Shown: positions 55,146 to 64,000 of the stretch, piece by piece | How the letters are laid out: each line of letters opens with the position of its first letter | Position numbering within the stretch: position 1 is the first letter of the stretch | Assembly (NCBI GenBank): GCA_003255065.1 | Contig: QAOA01006662.1 | Span: 338,809-402,808, forward strand | Length of the DNA: 64,000 nt | Reading direction: 5' to 3' | Source of the DNA: Cercis canadensis | Lineage: Eukaryota > Streptophyta > Magnoliopsida > Fabales > Fabaceae | Notes under the pieces: model-generated | What the model saw: only the letters and a program-made list of their open reading frames with translations | The model's database searches: none | Told to the model about the DNA's origin: nothing | Program-made: the position numbers and the translations under genes

Positions 55146-56500
55146 ATGCTCTCTTTCACATGTCCTTTTGATATAAGCTCACTCATTTGCCTTTGAAGTT
55201 CTTTGGTCTCCTCTGATTTTACTTTTATATGTTGGCCTATTGGGGATGGTGACTCCGAGGATCAAAACAATTTGGTGTTTGATCCCTCTAAGTGAAGGCA
55301 ATCTGCTTAGACCATAATCGGATAAGACATTTTCAAATTCTTGTAAAAGAGATACAATAACACTAGGCAAAGAAGAGTCAAATTTGTTAGTGCTAAGACA
55401 TGCCTCTTTGTACAAGAGTACAAACATGAGCTGATTAGAGAAATAAGCTCTCTTGACCTCACTTTCTGTTGCATACATACTCAAATGTTGTTTCTCTTTT
55501 CTTTTAAGGCTCTCTTTTTATTTACCTTCTTCATTTTTTTTAGGGAAAAGTTCAAAAAAAACCCCTTCAACTATGCTCTATATGCGGTTTACTCCCAAAA
55601 CTTTAAAAACGTAAGAAAAATCTCCGTGAACTTTTAAAATGTGCATTTTACCCCTCACGACCCTGACGTCCGTCCATTAATGGACGGAAGAGAGCACCAT
55701 GTCGTGCACATGATGTGATTAATTTGGGCCATAGTGTAATTTATAGGGGTATAAGTAAAAATAAATTTATAAAATTGTGGTCAAAAAGTAATATTAAAAA
55801 AATTTAGGCTAAAATAATAATATTCAAAATTTATCTTCCGTCTATTAATGGACAAATGTCAAGGTCGTGGGGGGTAAAGTGCACATTTTAAAAGTTCAAT
55901 GAAATCTTTCTTACGTTTTTGAAATTTTGGGGGTAAACCGCACATAGGACATAGTTGAAGGGATTTTTTTGGACTTTTCCCATTCTTTTAATTCCTCTTA
56001 GGCTCTCGGCCTCTTTTGCACTTTTTTTCTTTGACCTCTCAACCTCTTTGTATGTTGAGTTCTCACTATCTTTTCTTGTTTCACTCTCCTTATTTAGTCT
56101 CACTTGATCATCAAATACTTGTTTTGGAGACAAAGACACAAAAGTAATGAGTTTTTTATTCAAGGTAAAAGAGTACCTATTCGTGTACCCATCATGAATC
56201 GCACATCTATAAAATTGTCATAGCCTACCGAAAAGGATATGTCTGGCATGCATAGGAACTACATCATAAAAGACCTCATCCTTATATCTATCAATATCAA
56301 ATGAAACCAACACTTATTTCGTCACCCTAATCTCCCCACAATCATTTAGTCATTGTAATTTATAATGTCTAGGATGCTTAAAAGTAGGCAAATTCAGCTT
56401 ATCAACTAAGGTAGTACTAGCAATATTTATACAACTACCTTCATCAATAATCATATTAGATGTTTTTCCATTGACATGACACCTAGTATGGAAGATGTTG
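55146..56500 (-). pseudogene. Gypsy protease and protease-RT linker (split by a MITE)
   Basis: Near 56470-56400 the minus strand reads MIIDEGSCINIASTTLVDKL, the protease active-site block (family D-G/S-G-S; here D-E-G-S), and the protease continues with many stops toward 56160. A Lys/Glu-rich stretch follows (NKKLITFVSLSPKQVFDDQV). After the MITE at 55543-55981, the linker resumes with SVIVSLLQEFENVLSDYGLS, LPSLRGIKHQIVLILGVTIP and the entry to RT. Confidence 0.75.
55543..55981. mobile_element. MITE with ~115-bp terminal inverted repeats, Mutator-like
   Basis: The left end GGGAAAAGTTCAAAAAAAAC and right end TTTTTTTGGACTTTTCCC are inverted copies. The inverted repeat extends through a CTTCAACTATG block and CGGTTTAC(T/C)CCC to CACGACC near 55660, about 115 bases with scattered mismatches. 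Flanks TTTTTTTTA and ATTCTTTTA (7 of 9 identical) fit a 9-bp duplication as in Mutator-like elements. It has no coding capacity and contains an inner palindrome at CCGTCCATTAATGGACGG (55668-55685). Confidence 0.8.
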
Positions 56501-57802
56501 TCACGTTGCACATCTCCTTCCTCTTTCACTTGGGCATTGAGGGTTCACCTAATCACCAACAAATCTCTCTCCACGGGGTACTCTATGTCATCATCATCCT
56601 CTTCTAAAGCTGGTATGAATTCATTCTCAGATTTATCTTTAGTTTTAATGTCTTTATCTCCCTTAAGGATTATTACCCTCTTATTTGGGCATTGGGAGGC
56701 AATGTGTCCCTTTCCTAAACATTTGAAGTACTTGATATCCCTATTCCTTGACGGTTGGCCTTCAATTTTGTTCTTAGTATGATTACCTCTATCTTTGTGT
56801 GGCTTGAAGGTTTCGGCTCTAGGCTTTGCAGCGGCTTGATCTTCTCTTTATCAATTTGGTTTCCATGGTGAAGAGAAAGCCGAATTGTGCCTCAAGGTAC
56901 TTTTCCACTTTAGTTGCTTTTCTATCTTCATAGTCATTTACACCATGTCCTCCAACTCCACATAATGGTGCAACTCTACCACATTGGCAATGTCTCTATT
57001 CAAACCATGCAAGAATCCAGTCATAGTAGCCTCACAGTCCTCCTCTATTCAAACCATGCAAAAACCTAATCATAGCAACTTCCATTTCCTTATGGTAGTC
57101 CTCTACACTTTTAGAGTCTTGGGTTAGACTTTGCAATTTTTGAAAGAGATCTTGGTAGTAGTGGCTAGGTATAAATCTCTTCCTCATGTCATCCTAAGAG
57201 TCAATTGGCCTTTCATAGCTCCTTTTTTTATTCAACACAAGTTGGTCCTACCAAATGATGACATAATTTGTGAACTCAACAACTGCTAGCTTCACTTTCT
57301 TCTCTTCGAAGTAATAGTGACAATCAAACACATGTTCTACCTTCTTCTCCCACTTTAGATATGTTTATGGATCGTTCCTTCTTTTAAAAGTTGGAATCTT
57401 CATTTTAATTCCACTTAGATCAGGGTCCACTTAAGGATGTCTTGCTCTCCTTTCTCTTCGGTCATGTCTAGCAAACTGATATTGGTCTTTGGAATTGCTT
57501 TGGTCACCCAAGTCACGGTCTACATAGGCATGTCTTGCTCTCTTTCCTTCTTTATTAGGTCTAGTAAAGTTGCCTTGGACTTCGGAATCACTTTGGTTAC
57601 TTCCTTCTTCATCCTCCTCAACAACCCTTTTATTTTTCCTCCTTACTTCGCAAACTCTAGGTAGCTGCCTCCCTTGCAAGTCATCCTCATATCTACCCAT
57701 TCTATCATGCATCTGATCAAACTTCAAATTGATGCGCTCAAAGTGCTGTTGCATAGCACGAAGTGTAAAAGCTTGGTTTTTCGTCTCAATTTCTCTATTC
57801 AT
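56501..57802 (-). pseudogene. Gypsy Gag (broken, zinc knuckle lacks first Cys)
   Basis: From Met at 57802: MNREIETKNQAFTLRAMQQH, FERINLKFDQMHDRMGRYED, then a charged Arg/Asp/Ser-rich part. The gag core lies at 57060-57300 with stops. The zinc knuckle near 56690-56735 reads YFKCLGKGHIASQCPNK, where the first Cys of C-x2-C is Tyr. Two local duplications are seen: an RRARH/KRARH-type repeat at 57440-57660, and a CTCTATTCAAACCATGCAA repeat at 56994 and 57043. Confidence 0.8.
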
Positions 57803-58751
57803 GTTGTAAAAAACCTGAAAGAGATGTTAGCAAGAAAATAATCTCACACACTTTTTCATGTGTTTGCACTCAATCAATGTCACTCACACTCGTGTTTATC
57901 ATACTAATGGCTTTTACCCTCTATGGATCTCACACTCTTGCCTTTTACCACTCTTAGTTTCATTTCTTTAGTTCTTTATCGAACTAGGCAAACACAACCA
58001 AGAGCAAGGCCTTGTGACAATCTCCAAAGCCAATCATGCACCACAAGAATGGAAAGTATGGTATAAAGGACTAAGGAATTCAAGGAATGGATATGACTAA
58101 AACAAACACAAAACAAAACAATAGCAAGGAAAACAAATTCAAGGATAAGAACAAAAGGAAATTCAAACAGAACTTCAATAGAATTTCTTAATCTCCAAGT
58201 TAACCCAACAAATTCTAAGCACAATTTGATCAATTATGGTTACCTCAACTTAAAATTTATTTCATGAAGCATCAAACAATTCAAAGAGCATTTAATTTCA
58301 CACTTTTACATCTAATCCAAATTTTTTTTTGCACGAATTTCTAAATTTTTTTCTCAAAAACACTTTGAATGTTTCATACTTTTCTTCAAACATGCTTAGA
58401 ATTTTTTTTTTGTACTATCAATTCAATCATTCTTCACATAAATGCAAATCATTAACTAAAGGGGTAGCAACTCAAAATCGCATGGAGCAAGAAAGATCAA
58501 CATGAAAAAATTGAAATCTAAACACCCAAATAGCACCTTATGGGCAATTACTAAGGATACAAGGGGAATTAACAAAAAAGTTAACTTAGAAAAAATTTCA
58601 ACAAATCAAAAGTTCAAGACAAGAAGAAATTAAGAAAAATAATGAAGAACGAAAAACTAGAACAGCAAATAAAGGAAAAAAAAAATGAGGAAAGAAAAAA
58701 TAAAAAATGGATAATCGAACCTTGATTAGAACCACGAACTCTAATACCAAA
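57803..58751 (-). other. 5' leader and PBS of the minus-strand gypsy element
   Basis: Directly inside the LTR the minus strand reads TTTGGTATTAGAGTTCGTGG (58750 downward), a variant of the TGGTATCAGAGC initiator-Met PBS. The rest is A/T-rich leader without a supported frame. Confidence 0.75.
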
Positions 58752-59628
58752 TGATACAAACCTCTAGGATTTGCTTGAGACCCAATCACAATTGGTAAAG
58801 ATTCAAATGCCCAAAGAATATCCAATCAAATTCATGAATTTAGAAAACACAAATTAAGGAACATTGACCCATCACTTAGATATATGAGAACCGAATGTAT
58901 AGAAATTGAGGTACCACACTCAAGACGGGGATGAGAGGGAGAGTGATAAGCCGAGAAAAATGACATAAGAACCTAGGGTTCTTGATAAGTTTAGGAGTTC
59001 TTCAAAAGAACTAAGAAAGAAACATTTCAATTTACCAAATTCTGAGTTATCACCACCACAAAGGGGGTTGGTCTCCCATCAAAACAAAACAAACCTAATT
59101 AACCTAATTGGGTAACCTAACCCAAATAAAATACCAAAACTCCTAAAACAAGTCCAATATTGAAAGGGAAAAATAACATAGGTTTAATAACATTTAATTT
59201 GGCCTAAATTGCCAACAGCACGGAGCCCAACTCGGAAGAAAGGACAAAACGTGGGTAGCGAAAAATGCTCCAAGCACTGCAGTGCTGTCTCTCTGGTTGC
59301 GTGGGGGCTGCGGCGCTCCTACCTAGGCACTACAACACTCTGCTTGCGGGACTTTAGTGCGCTTCAGCTGCTACTTGGTCACCTAGGCACCTGTGGAGGG
59401 CACTAGGGTGCCTGAATTTTGCCATCTTTCAATACTTGTGTCTTCCAAAACCCGAATGAAGCACACAACCCCCATTCTTCATTCCTTGCTTTTTGGCTTG
59501 TGATTTTAGTCCAAATCTTCTTTGTGAAACCACTTAAGCTCTCTTGCATCCTCTTGGCTCGAGTTCTTATGATTGGACATCTATGAATGTGCAAAGGATC
59601 ACTTAGAATCTTGTGATGATTCTCATCA
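58752..59628 (-). repeat. 5' LTR of the minus-strand gypsy element
   Basis: On the minus strand it runs TGATGAGAATCATCACAAG...GGTTTGTATCA, 877 bp. It is homologous to 50028-50910 and to 50911-51466. It encodes the ITRARAK-containing pol tail (RCPIIRTRAKRMQESLSGF) and has a CpG-rich island at 59271-59412. Confidence 0.88.
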
Positions 59629-60010
59629 TAATGGCTACATAAAAGGATCGCTTGGAAAGGCTTGAGAGCGATATGAGTAGTATCTGGAACCAAATAGAAG
59701 CAACCATCAACACTAATCTACAAGCCATCAATGTTACGTTGGTCACATAGCTTTCTAAGCTCATCGGCTTCAAGCTAACAACCTTCAAAACTGAGAGCAA
59801 CCAAGATTCCAGTAATGATGGTTGACACCCTAAAAGACCTAAGCCCATCGAGGGCTCCACCTCTACTATTCCTGCATGTTATATTAAGATGAATTTCCTC
59901 CAATATGGAGGTACTTAACTCACTAAGTAGCTTCATTATGTCCAGTAGTTTTTTCAATATCAATGTACTCTAAATCAACATGAGCAATTGGCATCCTTTC
60001 TTATGGAGGA
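59629..60010 (+). pseudogene. Gypsy Gag N-terminus fused to an LTR (internal deletion)
   Basis: From ATG at 59632: MAT, stop, then RLERLESDMSSIWNQIEATI and NTNLQAINVTLV, a coiled-coil gag N-terminus typical of gypsy elements. Further decayed sequence passes into ASFLMEDDEDHGTQS, the end of pol before the LTR at 60011. Nearly the whole coding region is deleted between them. The adjacent 5' LTR of another element starts at 59628. Confidence 0.6.
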
Positions 60011-60820
60011 TGATGAGGATCATGGCACCCAATCAAGAGACCTGTTATCCATGTTCGTGGGTCCGATCACAAGAGCAAGAGCTAAAAGTATGCAAAAAGC
60101 TTTGAATAACTTGATTGATAAGATCGAGGCTCAAGGAACAAGTTTGGATGGAAGCCAAAGGTTCGTGTGCTCAATTCGAGCTAAGAACAAAGATGCTGAA
60201 GATAGGGTAGAATGTCGAGTGTCACAGCACCTTAATTCAAACTCAACAGTGAAGAGAAGCAGCAAGTTGTGCACCATAGTACCCATGCATTTTTCAGCAT
60301 AGAGATTTTTGACCCAAAATGAGAGTTTTGACCCAAAACGAGCGTTTTGGTTAGTAGCTCCAAGCTGGGACCAACTTTTAGCCATTTTGAGCCTAATTTA
60401 TGAGCAAATACACTTAGATTATTAATGTTATCCATTTTAAGATATTTGACTATTAGTTTGAGCTTATTTAGGTTTTGTTTAAGGCTTTTGGCCCAATTAG
60501 ACTTAGAATTAGGTTTATTTTTAATTATAAGTGAGCTAACCCTCTTGTGGCAGCAACAACTTGAATATTCAAAATTTGAATGAAGAGAGAGTTTCCTTTA
60601 TTGTTCTTTGAAATAACTTTTTAGATCTTATCAAGAACTGATGGTTCTTGTGGTGATCAACCTAGAACTTATCGTTCGCCTTTTATATTTCTCGAGCGTG
60701 ACATTCATATCTTTCCTTTTTCTTATCTTGCGTATTATGAAATCTCCGAAACTCAATTTAGATAGTTCATCGAGCATTTGAAATCTTTACATTCGAGTTA
60801 CCCCATAGAGATTTGCATCA
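60011..60820 (+). repeat. Gypsy LTR followed by PBS
   Basis: It starts TGATGAGGATCATGG after a GGAGGA polypurine remnant and ends GATTTGCATCA at 60820, then PBS TTGTATCAGAGCTCG at 60823-60837. It encodes VGPITRARAKSMQKALNNLI near its start, like the sister family. It is preceded by 3'-end internal sequence and followed by 5' leader, so it is shared by two element copies. Confidence 0.8.
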
Positions 60821-61730
60821 TTTTGTATCAGAGCTCGTGGTTCTAATCGAGATCCAATTTTTTATTTCTAAATTTTTTTGTTTTATATGTTTCTTTGATG
60901 TTCTAGTTTGTTGTTCTTCATTGTTCATCTTGATTCCTTCTTGATTTTTGCTTTAAATTGCTTAGAAAAATTGTTGGGTAACTTTTCTTGAAATTCCCAT
61001 TGAGTTCTTGGTAACTGCCCTTAGGATCTTGTTTTGCATATTTCCATTTTATTTCTTTTGGATTATCTTGTTGATTTCTCTTGCTTTGTGTAATTCTAAG
61101 CTGCTATCCATCTAGATAATGATTTGAGCTTGAATGAAACATAATTGAATCAATAGTATAAAGATATATATTTTTGGGTAGGATTGAAGAACATTCAAGT
61201 GTTCTTGAGCAAATTTTCAGAAAAATTCGTACAAAAAAAAATTGTTGGATTTGATCGAAAGAGTGAAATTAATTGCTTCTTAAAGTTGTTTCTTGCTCAT
61301 TGCATTGTCTTAATTGAGATTTCTTCAATTTTTGCTTGAAATTGTGTTAACAATGATTGGAACAAACCCAAAATTTAGGAACAAAGGCGCCAACGCGCAT
61401 AGGGTTGGACGTCGTAGTACTTGAGAGGAATGAGCCTTAGTTCCTTATTCCAGCGCCAAGCCCCTCTTCAATTTTCTGATTTTTCAATTTTTGTGTCTTG
61501 TTGATTGTTGACTTTTCAAATTTCTTTACAAACCGAATTGTTTTCTTGTTTGTAATTTTATTCAGTGTTGATTGTCATTAATCTTGTTCCTAATTGCTAA
61601 ATTTTGATTCCTTCATTCTTCATTCTTTTTGTTGTGATAAACTCATTTCTTGAAATTCATTTATGCTGTGTCATGTTTGTTATTTCTATGTGTGAATGAT
61701 TTGTTGTGGATGTTTATCACATTGCCTTAA
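60821..61730 (+). other. PBS and 5' leader of a gypsy element, cut at 61731
   Basis: No gene is seen. After the PBS the leader is T-rich (CTTGTTGATTTC..., TTTGCTTGAAATTG). A GCGCC-rich segment is at 61384-61473. It ends where a minus-strand LTR begins at 61731. Confidence 0.7.
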
Positions 61731-62400
61731 TGATGCGTTCGCGTACCCGAAGGATCAAAACGGAGTGTTTGGATACCAAACTGTAGGATGACCTTGGTTA
61801 TCGCAATAGGGTGAACCCTTAACAAGGAAGGATCCTTGGTAAGTTCAAGTCAAGTTCTCTGCCCAAGAACAACAGAGAAACTCTCAATCCAGAGAAACTC
61901 AATAATTCAGAAACTGAATAATATTAATCTCAAAACTGTTTTGCAAAGGCATACACGAATTCCTTATATAGGCAATTCGGCTAGGAGGCTACAAGCTATG
62001 ATGGATCCTCTAAGAATGTTAATAAAACCCTAATACCCATTTTGGCCCATAAACATAAAGGCCCAAAATATTAAAAATGAATTTAAAACAAATTAAACGT
62101 TTTGGCCCATAAACATAAAGGCCCAAAAATAAAACTATAACCTAAACATAATTTTTCCCCTGCTCCAAACTTGGGCTCCAAGCTGGCCCATGTGCACCTT
62201 CTACAAGAGACAGATAAGTGATCCATCTCAACTTTGAACTTGGCCCAGCTGCTTTTTCCTTGGTCTGCACCTCTTGGACTAGGCTCAACAGTGCCTCTCT
62301 CACTCGCTTAGCTGTGCTTCTAGTCATCAGGCCTCTAACCCCAAGCAAGGGATCATGAACACTCCTAGGGTTAGGGCGTGTAGCAAGCTGATTCACATCA
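61731..62400 (-). repeat. 3' LTR of the right-edge gypsy element
   Basis: On the minus strand it runs TGATGTGAATCAGC (62400) to CGAACGCATCA (61731), 670 bp. The pol frame continues about 255 bases into it (LMTRSTAKRVREALLSLVQE) and stops at 62142. A tandem TTTTGGCCCATAAACATAAAGGCCCAAAA unit occurs at 62039 and 62099. Confidence 0.85.
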
Positions 62401-63250
62401 TTCCTTCCCTCCTCGGAAGGATTCGTCCTCGAATCTGAATCGTCACCTACATCAAACAAGGTTAAGTCAGCAACATTAAAAGTAGCACTAACATCGCCAT
62501 ACTCACCAGGAAGATTAATTTTGTAGGCATTGTCATTAATCTGCTCAAGGACCTCAAACGGCCCATCTCCTCGAGGGTGCAACTTTGATTTCCGTTTGGT
62601 AGGAAACTGTCCTTTCCTAAGGTGTACCCAAACCCAATCACCTGGTTCGAATATAACCCTAGTTCGGCCCTTGTTGGCTTGCCTAGCATATTGCTCATTC
62701 TTCTTCTCAATATTAGCCCGAACCTTGGAATGCAAGTCTCTAACAAAATATGCCTTGTGCTTACCATCAAGATTAGCAAACTCATTAGTAGGCAAAGGTA
62801 AAATATCCAAGGGAGTTAAAGGATTAAATCCATAAACAATTAAATTCATAAACAATCTCAAAAGGGGAATAAGAAGTACTAGAGTGTACAGTGCGATTAT
62901 AAGCAAACTCAACATGCGGCAAAGATTGTTCCCAACGCTTAAGATTCTTTTGCATAATAGCACGCAATATAGTAGCAAGTGTTCTATTAACAACCTCAGT
63001 TTGCCCATCCGTCTGAAGATGTGCAACCGTAGAAAACAGAAGCTTAGTCCCCAATCGACCCTATAGGGTTCGCCAAAAGTGACTTAGGAACTTCACGTCT
63101 CTATCACTCACTATTGTTCTAGGTAAACCATGCAAGCGCACTATTTCTTTAAAGAACAAGTCAGCAATGTGTGTTGCATCATTAGTTTTAGCACAAGCGA
63201 TAAAGTGAGCCATCTTGCTAAACCTATCAACAACCACAAAGATACTATAT
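62142..63250 (-). pseudogene. Gypsy integrase (frameshifted) running into the 3' LTR
   Basis: Read 63250 downward: [13 protein letters not shown], a [20 protein letters not shown] block, [15 protein letters not shown], then [40 protein letters not shown] and [20 protein letters not shown]. After a frame change near 62830, [34 protein letters not shown] and LPGEYGDVSATFNVADLTLF with a DSRTNPSEEG tail follow. The last ~85 residues lie in the LTR. The zinc-binding region and first part of the core are missing because of the internal deletion. Confidence 0.85.
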
Positions 63251-64000
63251 AATCACGCTACATACCTTGTCTCCCACCAAGCATCGATTTTGAAAGATAT
63301 GTTCTCTATGTTCTTCTATGTCATCTTCCCTTGGTTGCATGTTGAGCACACGCCTAGACACCATCAAATACTAATCTGGAAGAGAGTCATCAATACCCTC
63401 CACGTCACTAGCATCTTCGAAGGGTGGCATGTCTTCACAACTAGGTGTAACAGGAGATTCCTCCTCACTATCATACTCACCAGTAGCAAGCATAACAACT
63501 TTCCTTCTATTGGGACATTTAGAAGATATATGTCCACGCCCTCGACACCTGTAGCATTTGATATCACGTGACTTAGAAGAAGAGTTATATTCTGTTTTAC
63601 CTTGGGAAATAGGAGTAGAACCCGTAGGCCTTGGTCTTGTGTCTTCTCTTGGCTTTGGAGCTGTGTGAGGATTATCCTTCCAATTTGATTTCCAGTTTGA
63701 AATTCTGGAAGGCACACCGAATCTAGAAGCTGCTTTAGCCTTCAACTGTCACTCTACATGCTCGGCTTTATGCACCAAGTCCTCCATCTCTACATAGTGA
63801 CTCATCTCCACCACTTCAGCAATCTCTCGCTTCAAGCCACTAATAAACCGTGCCATGGTTACCTCACGGTTCTCATCAATAGTAGCCCTCATCATGGCTA
63901 TCTCCATCTCACTGTTGTACTCAGCAACACTCATAGATCCCTGTTTCAAATCTTGCAGTTTCTTGAAACAATCTCTATAGTAATGTCTAGGTACAAACCG
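63251..64000 (-). pseudogene. Gypsy Gag and start of protease region (partial)
   Basis: Read from the right edge: [60 protein letters not shown] (gag core), a stop at 63748, then a Lys/Arg/Pro/Ser-rich stretch and the intact zinc knuckle CYRCRGRGHISSKC near 63518-63560. The acidic tail EYDSEEESPVTPSCEDM leads toward the protease, which is lost at the deletion junction at about 63247. Confidence 0.85.

Larger units (their letters stand above)
50911..59628 (-). mobile_element. Ty3/gypsy element with both LTRs (3' LTR truncated) and nested insertions
   Basis: Read from 59628: 5' LTR (58752-59628), PBS (TTTGGTATTAGAG), leader, gag, protease, RT, RNase H, integrase, polypurine tract (TAAGAGAGAGGGAA at 51467-51480) and 3' LTR (50911-51466, missing its last ~300 bases). 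A solo LTR is nested in RNase H and a MITE in the protease-RT linker. Coding parts are broken, so it is not autonomous. Confidence 0.88.
61731..64000 (-). mobile_element. Ty3/gypsy element with internal deletion, continuing off the right edge
   Basis: Read from the right edge: gag with zinc knuckle, a jump into integrase near 63247, integrase to its end, polypurine tract (GGAGGGAAGGAA at 62401-62412), and 3' LTR 61731-62400. Protease, RT and RNase H are deleted. It inserted into the leader of the element at 60011-61730. Confidence 0.85.

Overview
This window looks like a block of nested transposable elements from a flowering plant, most likely a eudicot with a repeat-rich genome. The DNA is AT-rich. 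I found no intact host gene, no tRNA or rRNA gene, and no bacterial-type operon. Almost every long coding remnant belongs to an LTR retrotransposon with stops, frameshifts or internal deletions. The only recognisable host-type coding DNA is a pair of gene fragments, from methylenetetrahydrofolate reductase (MTHFR) and a GBF-interacting protein 1-like (GIP1-like) gene. Both lie inside a DNA transposon.

Layout, left to right. 1-229: edge of an LTR. 230-7771: a minus-strand Ty1/copia element with an envelope-like ORF after pol (SIRE/Maximus type), PBS at 6678-6688 and 5' LTR at 6691-7771, inserted into the reverse transcriptase of a minus-strand Athila-like Ty3/gypsy element (7772-11335). 11336-20995: a minus-strand Tat/Ogre-type gypsy element whose 3.6-kb LTR sits in the Athila LTR. 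20996-22764: the 3' part of a CACTA (En/Spm) transposon. 22901-23639: a solo LTR with ATAAA target-site duplication (TSD). 23645-26040: unclassified AT-rich DNA. 26041-29690: an internally deleted plus-strand copia element of the same type as the first. 29691-34640: a plus-strand Tat/Ogre remnant. 34650-36560: a plus-strand Athila-like remnant.

36566-48538 is a second minus-strand Tat/Ogre element with two nested insertions. One is a 5.5-kb PIF/Harbinger-like transposon (37037-42544) carrying the GIP1-like and MTHFR fragments and a Myb/SANT-like ORF1 remnant. The other is a 1.3-kb solo LTR (43749-45048). 48539-50910 and 50911-59628 are two members of one Ty3/gypsy family lying tail to tail. 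The second contains another solo LTR (53004-54290, TSD GTGGA on the minus strand) and a 439-bp MITE (55543-55981). 59629-61730 and 61731-64000 are two further gypsy remnants.

The elements do not form a pathway. Insertion order can be read from TSDs and from frames that resume across insertions. Three single-base N joins are visible; two of them are flanked by near-identical repeats of about 104 and 180 bp and look like unmerged contig overlaps. The observation most worth following up is the gene-capturing Harbinger-like element. Next are the CpG-rich GCGCC islands that recur in several LTR families and the tandem-repeat blocks in the Tat/Ogre LTRs and 3' UTRs.
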